From: Moringa oleifera
Taxonomy: Eukaryota; Streptophyta; Magnoliopsida; Brassicales; Moringaceae
Length of the DNA: 64,000 nt
Direction: 5' to 3'
NCBI GenBank assembly: GCA_021397835.1
Contig: JAJFZO010000344.1
Location: 1-64,000 of the forward strand
The stretch's first letter is position 1. Each line of letters opens with the position of its first letter. The notes beneath the pieces are model-generated. The model worked only from the letters and a program-made list of their open reading frames with translations. It made no database searches and had not been told where the DNA came from. Below, in pieces: positions 50,642 through 62,937 of this stretch. The translations under genes were made by a program, and so were the position numbers.

Positions 50642-51880
50642 AATTATAATTTGAATCTAATTAATTGTTAATATTAATTACATATTTAGCCCAATCAAAT
50701 TTTGGATCCACTTAATAAATGTCAAACTTAATTAGTTGTTAGGCTCAATTAATTTTTATGTCCAATTATATCTTATGTTCAATTATAATTTGACTCCAAT
50801 CATCTTGGGCTTGATTCATTTCTAAGCCTAATTATTTAGTGGGTTTATGCCACTACAACTAATTACATCATAAGCGTGATTAAATCTTGAACCCAATTAA
50901 TTTTTATTCACAATTAAATCTTGGGTTTAATTAATTATGATGCTTATCAATTATTTTTTATTTCTAATTAATTATTAGTCTTTTAATTATTAAGTTCAAT
51001 TACATCTCATATTAAATTACATCTTCAACTCAGTTAATTATTCGACTTAAATATATTTAAAGTTCAACTTTTTTTAAAGCATAATTAGATATTAGACACA
51101 ACTAATTCTTGGATAGAATTAAGTTTTAGGCCCACTTAATTATTAGAGATTACTTGTTACGTCTTAAGTTTAATATTTTATTCGGCTCAATTGTATGTTA
51201 AGATCCATTATTTATTAAGCTTAGTTTTTTATTAAACTCAACTTATGGGTCTATTTATATTTTAGGCTCAACTATATATTTTCTTTTATTTTTAAGCCCA
51301 ATTACTTATTTGGATCAATCATATATCAGGCTTAGGTTTTTATTAGATTCAATTAAATCTTAGGCATAATTACTTGTTAGGTACAATTAATTGTAAAACT
51401 CAATTACATCTAAGGTCTAATTATTATTTATTAAACCTATTTCATTATCATACTCATTTTTATATTAAGTCTAATTATTCAAAAGGTGTAATTTTCTATA
51501 AGTCAAATTTTTTATTAAGTCTAATCAAATTTTGGGCTCCTAGACCTAATTAATTGCTACACCTAATGAATTGTTAGGCTTAATTATTCTTTGTGCCCAA
51601 TTAATTATAGGCTCAGTTAATATACATTATGCCCAACTTGTTCCTAAGCTCAACTACTTTTTGGGTCATGCATGATAGACCCAAATTATTTGACACGTTA
51701 AATGTTAAGCCCAATTTATTATTAGATCTCATTATATCTTAGACTATTGCATATTAAGCTCTATTATATATTAGGTCTAATTTATCTCAAGTTCAATTAT
51801 AAATGGTACATTATATATAGGCATAATTAATATGCCTAATATTTTAGGCCCAATTAAATTTGAAGCCAATTAATTTTAAG

Positions 51881-51909
<29 letters not shown>
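51881..51909. repeat. (TA)n microsatellite, 29 bp
   Basis: An uninterrupted TA dinucleotide run. The same site in the sister blocks is only about 9-10 bp (about 9656 and 15702), so it expanded in this copy only. Confidence 0.9.
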
Positions 51910-51911
<2 letters not shown>

Positions 51912-52615
51912 TAGGTTATATTATTTGTTAGGTCCAATCATATATGTAAATTGTTTCTTGAACTCATGAATGTTAACCTAATTAATTTAGTTTGATTGAT
52001 TAATGGGCCTAGCTAATTCTCAAACACTATTTATTATAACCAATTAATTGTTTGATCAAATTATATGCCAAGCCCAATTTTATTTTTAAATCTAGTCAAA
52101 TCTTAGACCTAATTAGTTGTTCGGTGTAATGAATTATTAAGTCACATAAATTGTTAATCTTAATTACATATTTCATTTAATTAAATTTAAATCTAATAAA
52201 TTTTTAAATCCAATTATTATAGTTTAGGTTCAATTAATAAATACTAGATTAATTAATTATTGTAGTCAGTTATATCATAAGTTTAATTTTAATTGAATTG
52301 TATCTTATGCTCAATTAATTTCTCTTCACTATATTCCATTCATGCACACTATGCCCACTTTAACCTATACTCAACTAAATATTGGACAAATTATGTTTTT
52401 GTTCGAAATATTTATTAGTTTTATTTCATTTTTAAACTCATTTATTGATTAAGCTCAATTTTTTATTAGACCTGATTATATATATAACCCAATCTTTTAT
52501 TAATTCATTAAATATTTTGCCACTACTAAACCTTTGATTCAATTAATTATTAGACTCAATTAATTGTTTGACCTAATTACTTATTTAGATCGTTAATTGT
52601 TTGGTTCACCATTAA

Positions 52616-54865
52616 ATCATTGAGATTAAATAATTAAATGAGCTTATAATTCAATTAGTTTTAATAATAAAATAGGTTCAATTGGATCTAATTAATTGGG
52701 TTTAATATATAATTATTAGATCTATATAATTGAGCTTAATGATTAATTAGACCTAGCAAAAAATTAAGCCTAACTAGTAACTAAGCCCAATAACTAACTA
52801 GGACTAGGATTATATTCCATCAAAGAATTAAAGGGGTCTAATATCTAATTCAACTTTACACAAAATTGGACTGGATAACAAAATGGGCCGAATAAATAAT
52901 TATATGCATGATATAATTTAGTGTAGCAATTAATTAGACCTTATAATGAATTAAGCCTAAGATTTAATTGTGATTAATTGGGCCAAAAATTTCAATTGAC
53001 GATTATAAAAACTTGTGCTTAATATTTAATTGTGCATAAAAACGTTAATATATAATTGGACTTAAGATATTATTGGGCCTTATAAATAATCGAGTTTAAT
53101 TGATAAATTTGACCTAAGGCTTAAGACATAATTCAGTCTATCATATATGAAACAAAAAAATAATTCAGCAAAAGAATGTTCGAGCCTAACGTACATTAAT
53201 TGGGCCAAAAAATTAATGGGATCATAAAAATAAATTGATCTAATAATATGTAATTGAGCTTAATATTTTAATGGATAAATAATTTATCATGTCAATAATT
53301 AGTTGTGCTTAAAATTTTATTAAGTTTAATAAAAAATTAAGTTTAATATATAATTAGACCTAAGATTGAAATGGGAGTAATAAATACTTTAGTCTAATGT
53401 GTAATTAAGCCTAATGTGTAACTCATTAGGCTGAACAACTCGTTTAACCAAATAATTAATTAAGCCTCTAAATTAATTAGGCTTAATGAAAAATTAAAAT
53501 TAATATATAATTAAGTTTAACAAACAATTAAGCTTAATATAAAATTAATCCTATCAAAATATTGAACCTAAAATATAATTGAGCATAAATATTAATTGGA
53601 GCTAACGAATAATTGGGTCAAACAATTAATTTGGCTCAAAATATATTTGAGTGCAATAATTAATTTAGTATAAGATATAATTGGCTTGAGATGTAATTAG
53701 TCTAAGTTTTGATTTAACCTAATAAAAAATTAATCTTAATCTATAATTAAGTCTAAAAAGAAATAGATTAAAATATAATTGGGTCCAAGATTATATTTAG
53801 CTTGATATATAGTTAGGCCAAAGAAACAATTTAGTTAAGGAATAAAATGTGCCTAACGTATATTAATTTGACCTAACTATAAATGATACCTAATATATAA
53901 TTAAGGCTAACAAATAACTGAATCGAACAATTCATTTCAACAAAGAATTGATTAAGCCTAATATTTATAGTGCTTAATATATAGTTGACCCTAAGAATGA
54001 AACGAATCTATTTAATAATTAAGTGCAACAATTCATTTGACCTAAAGATTCATTGAGCAAACAATTTGTTGGTTGAACAATCAATTGGCTTAGTACTTAT
54101 TTAGGTTTAATAAAAAACTGAACTTAATAAATATTTGAGCTAATATATAATTTAATCTAACAAAATTTTGGATTTTAGGTTTAATTGAGTTTAATAATTA
54201 ATTAGATATAAAAAATAACAAGGCTTAGCAATTAATTGAGTCTAATAATTAATTGACCTAAGATTTAATTTTGCCTAAGAATTAATTGAGCCTAATATTT
54301 AACTTGGTTGAATTAAAAGTTGATCATATGTGATTGGTCTTGATAAATAATTAACCTTGAGATACATTTGAGCCTAATAATTAATTGAATCTAATACATA
54401 ATTGGGCTTAAGATGTAATTGCGCCTAAGAATTTAATCAAGCTTAATAATTAAATAACCTAAGATTTATTAAACTTAATAAAAAATTAGACTTAGTATAC
54501 ACTTAGACTTAATAAATAATTGGACTTAATCTATAATTAAGTATAAAAATGAAATACTCTAATAAATAATTAAGCAGTTTTAATTGGATTTAATATATAA
54601 TTAGACCCAATAATAAACTAAACCTATAGTTCATGAACTCAACAAATAATTGAACCTAAGATATAATAGATCCAAATTATAATTGAACTTAAGATATAAT
54701 TGACTCTTACAAAGAATTGGACATAATAGTAAATAATATCATGTAAGATATATTTAGGTCTATTATACATGAAACTTAGAAAAAATTCACTTTACAAACA
54801 ACTTGGCCTAACTTATGTTAATTTGGCATAAAAATTAATTAGGCTATAAAAATTATTAAACCTAA
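52616..54865 (-). repeat. ~21-bp repeat array, B polarity (B-long block, copy 3)
   Basis: A B-polarity block aligning with 16396-18760 and 40860-42960, starting at 'ttgagattaaataattaaat'. It has small deletions, for example at about 53690 where 'gatgtaattag' joins 'tctaagttttgattt'. It runs up to the left end of a truncated MITE. Confidence 0.83.
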
Positions 54866-54941
54866 GGTTATATCCAATGAAGATGGTAAAACACAAATTT
54901 GGTGTTCAAAACATGGTTTCCAATGAAATGACAAATATAGA
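54866..54941. mobile_element. Truncated MITE left end
   Basis: These 76 bp match the left terminus of the MITE at 18761 (GGTTATATCCAATGAAGATG against GGTCATATCCAATAAAGACG, then 'tccaatgaaatg-caaatatag'). Both have the same flanking repeat on the left (ending 'cctaa'). The rest of the element is missing, and the sequence jumps into repeat DNA equivalent to about 26925. Confidence 0.75.
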
Positions 54942-55432
54942 CTTAAGAAATGCTTAATAGGTTTAATTATTAACTTGGTCGATTATATATGAACCTAATA
55001 ATTAGGCTTAAGAAAGAATTGGAACAAACATAAGTTAATTGGCCTTATTAAGTAATCGGGCATAAAAATAATTACCTCTCTTATGTAATTAAGCCTAACA
55101 ATTATTTGCACCTAATAGTTCATTGTATCTAGTAATTTATAAAGTCTAATAGTTGATTGAGCCCAAGATTTAATTAGGCTTAATATATAATTTGATCACG
55201 CAAATGTTTGAATTTAATATAAAAATAGGTCAGATAATGAAATGTGCATAGTAAATGGTAGATCTAAGATGTAATTGAGTTTAATAATTAATTGGACCTC
55301 ATAATAATTATACCTAAGAATTAGTTAGGCCAGAATTTAATTTGAGTTAATATATAATTCATTCTATTAAATAATTGAGCTTAATTTATTATTGAGCTTA
55401 AATAGGTTTAATATATAATTGCGTTAAATATA
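54942..55432 (-). repeat. ~21-bp repeat array, B polarity
   Basis: A short B block aligning with 26915-27405, joined to the truncated MITE by a deletion or recombination. It ends at 'acattaactcaattttttatt', the same B-to-A junction as about 27405. Confidence 0.8.
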
Positions 55433-56066
55433 CATTAACTCAATTTTTTATTATTCAATTTAATATAATTATTAGTCACAATTGATAGTTAGATCTAATA
55501 AGCTATTTAGATCTTTAATTATTAGGCTCAATTACATTTCAAGTCAAATTATATTTTAGACCCACATATTTATATGCAAAAATTCAAATTTTTGTTTCAC
55601 CTAATTATATATTAAGCTAAACAAATTCTCGTGAAGTATTAAATCCTAGGCTCGATTAGTTACTAGATTCAATTAAATTGTTAAGTTCAATATTTTATTA
55701 GGTTCAATTAAATATTAAGCCTAATTATTTATTAAACTCAATTAATTATTTGGTCCAAAGAATTGTTAGGTCTAATCAGTTATTAGGCACAATTACGCAT
55801 TAAACTTAATTTTTTTATTAGATTGAATTAAATTTTAGACCCAATAAATTCTTAGTTACAATTAAATCTTATGCCTAATTCATTATTTTACAAAATAAAT
55901 TATTTGGTCCAATTAACTATTAGACTAAATTACATCATAAGCCTAATCATTTGTAGTTCAATTAACTCTTAGTTCCAATTAATATGGGTTTAGCTAAATT
56001 TACTCATGGATTGAATTATTTCTTTGTTTCATACACGATAGACTCAATTATATCTTGGGCCCCATT
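55433..56066 (+). repeat. ~21-bp repeat array, A polarity
   Basis: An A block matching 27406-27930 and extending about 120 bp beyond it. It ends at 'tatcttgggccccattatg', where G-rich telomere-like repeats begin. Confidence 0.8.
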
Positions 56067-57427
56067 ATGATTTAGTGGTTATTCGTTTGGGTTTATAGAT
56101 TAGAGTTTAGGGCTTAGGGTTAGAATTTAAGATTTGAGTTTAGGGCTTCAGGTTTAGGGGTTAAGGTGTTGGGTTTAGGGCTTTGGAGTTAGGGTTTGGT
56201 TAGCAAGGTTTAACATTAGTCATTAGGGTGAATGTTTATGGTTCTGAAATTAGGGTTTAAGGATTGTATATAGGAGTTAGGGTTTATTGTGTGGGTGTAA
56301 GGGTTTAAGATTAGGATTTGGTGATTACGATTTAAGGTTTATAGTTTAAGGTTTATGAGGAGTTAGTGGTTAGGGTTAGGGTTTCATGGTTCAGAATAAG
56401 GGTTTTGGGTTTATGGTATGGGGTTCAATGTTGAAGGGTTAGGTTTAGGGTTTGAGGGTGGTTAGGCTTTAAGGTTAAGGGCTTTGGATTTTTGGTTTAG
56501 AGTCTAAGCTCTTGGCTTTCGAAGTTAGTATTTAAGGCTTAGGAGTTAGGGCTTTGGATTTTTGGTTTAGAGTCTAAGCTCTTGGCTTTCGAAGTTAGTA
56601 TTTAAGGCTTAGGAGTTAGGGCTTTGGATTTAGGGGTTAGGGGTTCATGATTATCGTTTAAGGGTTCAAGGTTTTGTGGTTAAAGTTTAGAGTTTATGAT
56701 TTTGGGTTTAAGGTACACATTTAGGGTTTAGGGGCTAGGTTTAGTTCTGCATTTAGGGTTCAGGGGTTAAGAGTGAAGGTATTGGGTTTAGAGGTTAAGG
56801 TTTAGTGTTTAGAGCTTATAGGTTAAGGTTTAATGTTTAGGGTTTAAGGATTAGGTTTTAGCATTTAAGGTTTAAGGTTTACGGGTAAGGTTTTAGCATT
56901 TAAGGTTTAGGGTTTACAGTTTAGTTGTTAAGTGTTAAGGTTTAAAATGGGGGATTAGGATTTATGGTTTAGGTTTAGGGGTTAGAGTTTAAGATTTAAG
57001 ATTTAAGAGTTGGGGTTGGAGGTTTATGGTTTAGGGTTGGGGGTTTATGGTTTAGGGTTAGGTTTTAGGTTTAGTAGTTCATGTTTAGGGGTTAGGATTT
57101 ATGGATTAAGGTTTAAGGATTAGGGATTATGGTTTTGGGCTTAGGGGGTAAGGTAAGGCCAGAGGCTTAATGATTAAGGCTTTAGGTTCATGGTTCAGGG
57201 TTTGACGATTAGGATTTAGGGAATAATATTTAGTAGTTATCTTGGAGTTGAAAAGGGTTTAGTTTGGGATCAAGGGATTAAAGTTTAGGGTTTAAAGTTA
57301 GGGGTTATAGTTTAAGATTTAGGGCTCAAGGTTTAGTGGTTACATTTCAAGAGTTGGGGTGCATGGAATAAGGTTTTAGGTTTATGGGTCTGAGTTCAAG
57401 GCTTTCATGTTAGGGCTTTAAGGTTAG
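56067..57427 (+). repeat. Degenerate telomere-like array (TTTAGGG), left of LTR
   Basis: About 1.36 kb of G-rich degenerate TTTAGGG heptamers. It includes a perfect 70-bp tandem duplication at 56481-56620. An LTR interrupts it at 57428, and the same kind of array resumes at 59268, so it was one array before the insertion. Confidence 0.87.
56481..56631 (+). repeat. Perfect 70-bp tandem duplication
   Basis: Units 56481-56550 and 56551-56620 are identical over all 70 bases, each starting 'gctttggatttttggttt' and ending 'ttaggagttagg'. A third unit begins but diverges after 11 bases. Identity in a region where neighbouring heptamers are heavily mutated shows a very recent event, or an assembly duplication. 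Confidence 0.9.
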
Positions 57428-59267
57428 TGTAGAAACGCATTTTATTGCAATACTACAATGTTATGATATCTGCAATATTGCCAATTTTAGAGGAAATTTT
57501 TTTTAATATTACTTCTTCTTAAATAACAAAGTAACTTTTTTTTTATGATTTTATCATTATTTTTCTCTCTTCATTTTTGTTTTTTAAGAATTTTTTTTAT
57601 TTATTTAATTAATTGTTATTATATATATATATATTTATATTTATTCCTCTTGCACACGTGTATCTTTTTACTTTTGCTCATGTTATTTTCATTTGCATTT
57701 TTATTTATCTTGTATATTGATGTATTTATATTCCTCTATTTATAAATACATAATTTTTTTTATACTTGCATGTTAAATACATGAAAAAGTAAGTAAAAAA
57801 TGGATAGTTTACGAAAGTAATGAGTAAAAAAATGTAATTTAATAGAAAATAGATGAGATGTGATATATAAACTAAAAAATAAAAATAAAGAAAGAGTGGT
57901 TTCTTGGGTAGTATATGCTTTCATATTGAATACATGAAATTTACTTGAAAAAAAAGAAAAAAAATAGGTAACTTCAAGATATTAAGATTGCTTTAAAATA
58001 ATAAACTTAGATTGCTAATTATATAAAACTATAAGGTAAATTAAGTTTTATTTTTATTTTTTTAACTCAATTTTAACTATGTTTGCAAAAAAGATGAAAT
58101 CACTTTGATTTTATTTTCTTACAAAAATTAAAATAAAAACGCTTTAAATTTTTGAGAGTATAGAATCATTCAAGAGAGTTATTTTTTTAAAAAAATTATT
58201 TTAATAATAATAATATATATGTTTTAAACTTTTAAGAAGTATGAAAAAAATCTCAAAAGATAGGTTTTTATATTTTTTAATACCAAAAAAATTATTCTAA
58301 AATATAAGTATTTCAAGTTTTGAAAAAATGTAAAAAAATCTCAAGAGAGATTTTCCAACCCTCTAATATAAAATTTATTTAAGTATTTAATATTTTATAT
58401 AAGAAATGTGAAAAGATCTCAAGAGAGAGTTTTCATATTTTCTTTTATAAAAATATATTTTAAAAAATTAAGAGAAAAATCTTTGTATTCTTTAAAATAT
58501 TTTATTTATATGGCCATCAATTTATTTTTATTTGCAATTAATAAAATTATAAAATTTAAATTTAAGATCTATATTTAAATATCAAATATTAATTATTTTC
58601 TTGTGTTAGGGTTATAAAATTTCAAAATTATTTATATGTTTTACATAATATAGCTATGCATGTGCATCAAAATGTCATTGAATTCACATGAATCACAACA
58701 AAAAATGTTATGAAGATTAGAAGGTTGAACAAGAGTGAGATTTTCATATGCTCTATTATAAAAGAAATATTTTAAGATCAGAGGTTAAGTAAGAGCAAAA
58801 CCTCTACATCTGTTTTTATAAAATGATTTCAAGAATTAAATGTAAATTAACAGTTTACTTTTATATTCCTCAAAATATTAAAATTCTACTTGTTTTCATG
58901 TCATGTCCATTTCTTTTCACACATATTTTGGGGAATCAATTTTTAAAATTAAATAAATTTCAAAACTAAAAAATAACCATGATCAATTGGTACCAATTTT
59001 TGGGCATCGTGGGGGTGCTAATCCTTCCTCACACATAATCGACTCCCGAACTCATAATTTTAATTTTGAAAGATCAATGTTACCTTATTTATTTTAAAAA
59101 AAAAAAAACAAATGGATTTTGATGCCCAATCACACCATAAAAAGGATTGGTGGTGACTCTCTTTATTTTTTATTTTTTAAAATATTTTTAAAAGAAAATC
59201 ACCCAAAATATTACATTTTTTAAAGTCACTTCAAGAATTCGACCCCGATCGAAGATAAGTTGTGACA
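57428..59267 (+). mobile_element. Solo LTR of a Ty3/gypsy-type retrotransposon
   Basis: An 1,840-bp block starting TGTAGAAACGC and ending GTTGTGACA sits inside a telomere-like array with no second LTR or internal region. The flanking 5-mers are GTTAG (57423-57427) and ATTAG (59268-59272), a target duplication with one mismatch. The 3' part holds strings I associate with plant Ty3/gypsy LTRs: 'gggcatcgtgggggtgctaa', 'ccttcctcacac', 'cgactcccgaac' and 'ggtggtgactctc'. A possible TATA box (tataaatac) lies at 57741. The 66-codon frame at 57545 is hydrophobic low-complexity and not a gene. LTR orientation is taken from the 3' strings and is less sure than its presence. A different LTR superfamily remains possible. 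Confidence 0.68.
58150..58850 (+). repeat. ~80-bp subrepeats within the LTR
   Basis: Imperfect repeats marked by 'tctcaagagagattttc'-like text near 58170, 58251, 58340, 58417, 58730 and 58790. Spacing is about 80 bp for the first four. Each is followed by 'tctattataaaa' or 'tttataaaa' and then 'atttcaag/ttttaag'. Tandem subrepeats are common in long plant LTRs. Confidence 0.5.
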
Positions 59268-60761
59268 ATTAGGATTTTGGATTTTAATTTCATGTTTTAA
59301 GCATTAGGTTTTAAGGTATAGAGGTTTGAGGTTAGATTTTAGGATTTAGAATTAAGATTTAAGGCTTGTGGGTTAAGGGTGAAAGGTTTAGGAGTTAGAA
59401 GTTTAAGGTTTAAGGATTAATGTTTAGCATTTAAGGTTTAAGTTTTATGGTTTAGCGTTTAAGGTTTATGGTTTGGGGTTTAGGTTTAGGGTTTAAGGTA
59501 AGCATTTATAAATTTATGGTTTATGGCTTAAGGTAAGAAGTTTAAATATTAGGGTTTAAGGCTTAGGATTGATGGTTTAATGTTTAGGGTTTATAGTTTA
59601 GTGTTGAAAGGTTAGGGTTAAGGTGCACGAGTTAGGGGTTAGGGTTTAAGTTATGATTTTAAGGTCTAGAATTGAGGGTTTTATCATTTAGGGATAAGGG
59701 TTTAGAGGTCAGGATTTTGAGTTTATGAGTTAAGGGTCTATGAGTTTTGGGTTGAGGCTTAGTGTTTAGTATTTATGGTTTAGAGGTGTGAGTTAAGGGT
59801 TAAAATTTTGAGTTTAGGAGTTATGGTTTAGGGTTAGAATTTTGAGTTTAGGGGTTATGGTTTAGGGATTAGGCATTGGAGCTTATGACTTAAGGGTTAT
59901 GGCTTTAGGATTTGGGTTTAAAGTTTCTAGTTTAAAATTTAGGGCTCGGGATTGGCATCTAAGGTTTAGGAGGTCTAAGGTTAGGGTTTGAGGTATAGAT
60001 TTAGGGTTTAGATGTTAGAGTTTAGGATCTAGGCAGGGGTTAAGGTTTAAAGTTAAGTGTTTAATTTTTTGGGATTAGGGTTTAGTAATTTCGGTTTAAG
60101 GTCTACAATTTTAAGTATAAGCTTGAAAGGTTAGGGTTTAAGGGTTTGGGGGTTTAGGTTTAGGTTTTAGAGTTCATGGATGGTTTAGGAGTTAGGGTTT
60201 AAGGGATAAGATTTTAGGTTTATGGGTCAGGGGTAAGGGGTTAAATGTTAAGGTTTTTGGGTTAGGGTTACAGTTTAGAGATCACTTATTAGGTTTTGGT
60301 GTTAAGGGTTAACATTTTTGGTTAACAGGTTTCCTTATTTAAGGCTTGGGGTTAAGAGCTTAAGGCTTAATGGTTATGGCTTACAATTTAAAATTTTAGG
60401 TTTAAAGTTTAGGGTTTAGAGGTTATAGTTTAAGGTCTACGTGTTAGGATATAAAGTTTAGGTAAGGATTAAGGGCTTAAGGGGTATAAGATTTAGGGTT
60501 TATGGTTTACAATTTAGCGATTCAAGTTTTGGGGTTAAGGTTTATTGTTTTCGATTTACAATGTAGAGATTAGGGTTTTGGGTTGCATGATTCAAATTTT
60601 GAGGTTCAAGCTTACAGTTTACAATTTAAAGATTAGGGTTTAGGGTTTACAAATTAAAGGTTTTGGGGTTAGAGTTTAGGCATTTAGGTTTAGAGTTTTT
60701 GGTTAAGGGTTAAAGTTTAGGGCTTATAATTTGAAAGTTAAGTATTAATGGTTAAAATTTA
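59268..60761 (+). repeat. Degenerate telomere-like array (TTTAGGG), right of LTR
   Basis: About 1.5 kb of G-rich degenerate heptamers. From about 59945 it aligns with 28020-28802. A local duplication near 59803-59865 repeats 'ttttgagtttaggggttatgg'-type text. It ends where segment U begins ('aaatttagtataagcaaaac'). Confidence 0.87.
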
Positions 60762-60779
60762 GTATAAGCAAAACTTCGC

Positions 60780-61500
60780 AAAATTATATGAAGTACATGT
60801 AAGAACATAAAAAATGATGTACCTCTTAAGCAATATTACCTCTTCCTTGATCACCACTTAAGATTTGACTGTTGAAACCAATCATAACAAGAAATGTTTT
60901 CAAGTATATGTCAGAGCATGATGGTCTCTTAAACCTTCTAAAAAAATTAACCACATTTTCTTTAACTACCTACTTATTCTCTAATTTCCTTATGCATCAA
61001 GCATCGATCAAAATCGCCAATCCTCGAATCATATTCTCTTCCAAATCTCAAATCAATTATCGTACCTACCAAAACCCAAACTAACAACTCATTAAGAACA
61101 AAACAAAAATTCATAAAACTAGGAAAAGTATTTTGCAACTCGATTCATCAGCCACCTCAATTTTTTTTTCAGGTACAAATCTAAGGAGAATCTATAATGT
61201 ATTAACCAAGATAATTAGGTAATGGTCCTTAGGATCTTGATGGTTGGCACCATGATATGGTGGTCTCCGCAGCAATCATAATTTATAGAGAGATGAAGGA
61301 GGAATCATTGATGGATCAAAAGAATAACTAGCCTTGCGATGGCTGTTCATAATGGTAAAGGTGAAGAAGTCGTAACATAATAATGCCAAATTGATGAATA
61401 GGGGAGGATTGAAAGGGAAATGCATATTCTCAATCTTTCTTTATCTCACTTTGAGTTTAATAGATACATGATGTCGTTGTGATTTGAAAAAATGGGTCAC
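60780..61500 (-). pseudogene. Possible decayed gene fragment, copy 2 (minus strand)
   Basis: The equivalent of 28825-29549. The frame containing GDQGRG is retained, but a stop replaces the serine codon of IASE and a 1-bp indel lies upstream. The NLALLCYDFF-containing frame has one internal stop. If this was ever coding, it is dead in this copy. Family not recognised. Confidence 0.25.
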
Positions 61501-61969
61501 TATATCTGAGGAAGAAAAATTTCTTATCGAGCTTTTTTTAAGTAAAAAAATGACCATTATGGATAATAATGAGAGAAAGAGAGGATCGCTTTTTGATTCT
61601 GTTTATATATTTATACCTTTAGCTTTTAATTTAAATTTATTTTAATGATAAATTGGTGTTAGATAAATGATTATTGAAGAAAATAATAAGAGAAAGTGAC
61701 AACATTTTTTTATTTTGTTTTCTTTATTTTATATGTTTAGTTTTATTTTTTTTCAAAAATAAGTTTAGTTTTTTAAATTTTCTTGTCGTCTTTTATTTTA
61801 CCACATTTTTAATTTCAAAATTTTTTAATATCACCTTGCTTTTATTTTTTTATTGTTTTCTAGTATTTTAAAAAAATTATTTTTATTTTACTGAACTTCG
61901 TTTATATTCTATTTTAATTTTAATTTTAATTATATTTTTATAATTATGATTTTTTATTTATATTATCTT

Positions 61970-62035
61970 TTTTTATTATAGTAATTATTGTTATTTTTAT
62001 TATTATTGTTGTTGTTACTATTATTATTTTCGACA
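61970..62035 (+). repeat. ATT-type trinucleotide microsatellite, copy 2
   Basis: A shorter counterpart of the tract at 30018-30115, with ATT/GTT triplets ('attattattgttgttgttac'). Confidence 0.65.
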
Positions 62036-62865
62036 ATGAGTAGATTTCAATTTTACTTTTCAATAATTTGCAATGACAATATTTAAAAAATAAGTCAATT
62101 TTATTATATTATAAATTAAATTATTTATTATGTTATGGTATTTGGTTCAATGTTAACCTATTTTCCTTATCATACATTATAAACATAGTAAAGATCAATT
62201 AAAAGAAAAAAAATGACGTATTGCATATATGATACTTGCCAGTGAAATATATGGAAGAAAACATGTGAGAAGCAAGTGTTATATTTAGTGTTTTTTATTT
62301 TCTTTTCAAATACGTTTTGAATTTCATATTGAGGAAACTTATGGATTAAAGAAGAAATAATGAGAAGCCAAATTTAATCAAATTTTAATAGAAAATAATA
62401 TTACCTTTTTCAGAATTAATTTTTCATGGTATCACTAGCTAGCATGATAGATTATATACTTATTCACATGAATACCAACCAATGAACAACTCAATAGGAA
62501 TTTTATTTTAAAAATGTTAGGTGACCACTATGTATCATTATCAGCTTTGTAATTTTTAATTCAAAACAAATAAATTTGAAGAGTTGATTAGGAATTTTGC
62601 AAAAATAAGAGCGGGACAAAATTTATGAAAATCATATTTGAGTCTTTCTTTTATGGTTTCAAAATATTAGGAGAAAATATTCAAATATAAATTTAAATTA
62701 AATTACATATCAAGTTCAAGAGGACTGAGTGATACATTAATAGCAAACTAACCAATGAACAATTCTTTCCAACAAAAATAAAAAGAGAACCATAATTTAC
62801 TGCATCTAATTTTAAGAAGTTAAATAATATTTGGAGATCATTGAAATAGTGAAAATGATTAATTT

Positions 62866-62937
62866 AATATTACAATATTTCTTTTTATATCCTTGTTCTT
62901 CAATATTACAATATTTCTTTCTATATCCTTGTTCTCA
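62866..62937 (+). repeat. 36-bp tandem duplication
   Basis: Two units starting at 62866 and 62902 read 'aatattacaatatttctttt' and then 'tatatccttgttct'. Copy 1 at about 30975-31005 has a single unit. Confidence 0.85.

Larger units (their letters stand above)
49798..52615 (+). repeat. ~21-bp repeat array, A polarity
   Basis: A 2.8-kb A block aligning with 13969-16395 through its whole length. It has copy-specific expansions: a ~55-bp triplication at 50492-50641 and a TA run at 51881-51909. The landmark 'gggtcatgcatgat' lies at about 51663. It ends at the same A-to-B junction as 16395 ('ggttcaccattaaat'). Confidence 0.84.

Noticed and set aside
57545..57745. 66-codon hydrophobic frame resembling a membrane peptide
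   Set aside because: A T-rich tract in the LTR yields Phe/Leu/Ile runs; there is no supporting context.
61674..61871. 65-codon Phe-rich frame
   Set aside because: Product of a poly-T stretch; the equivalent tract near 29760 does not encode the same peptide.
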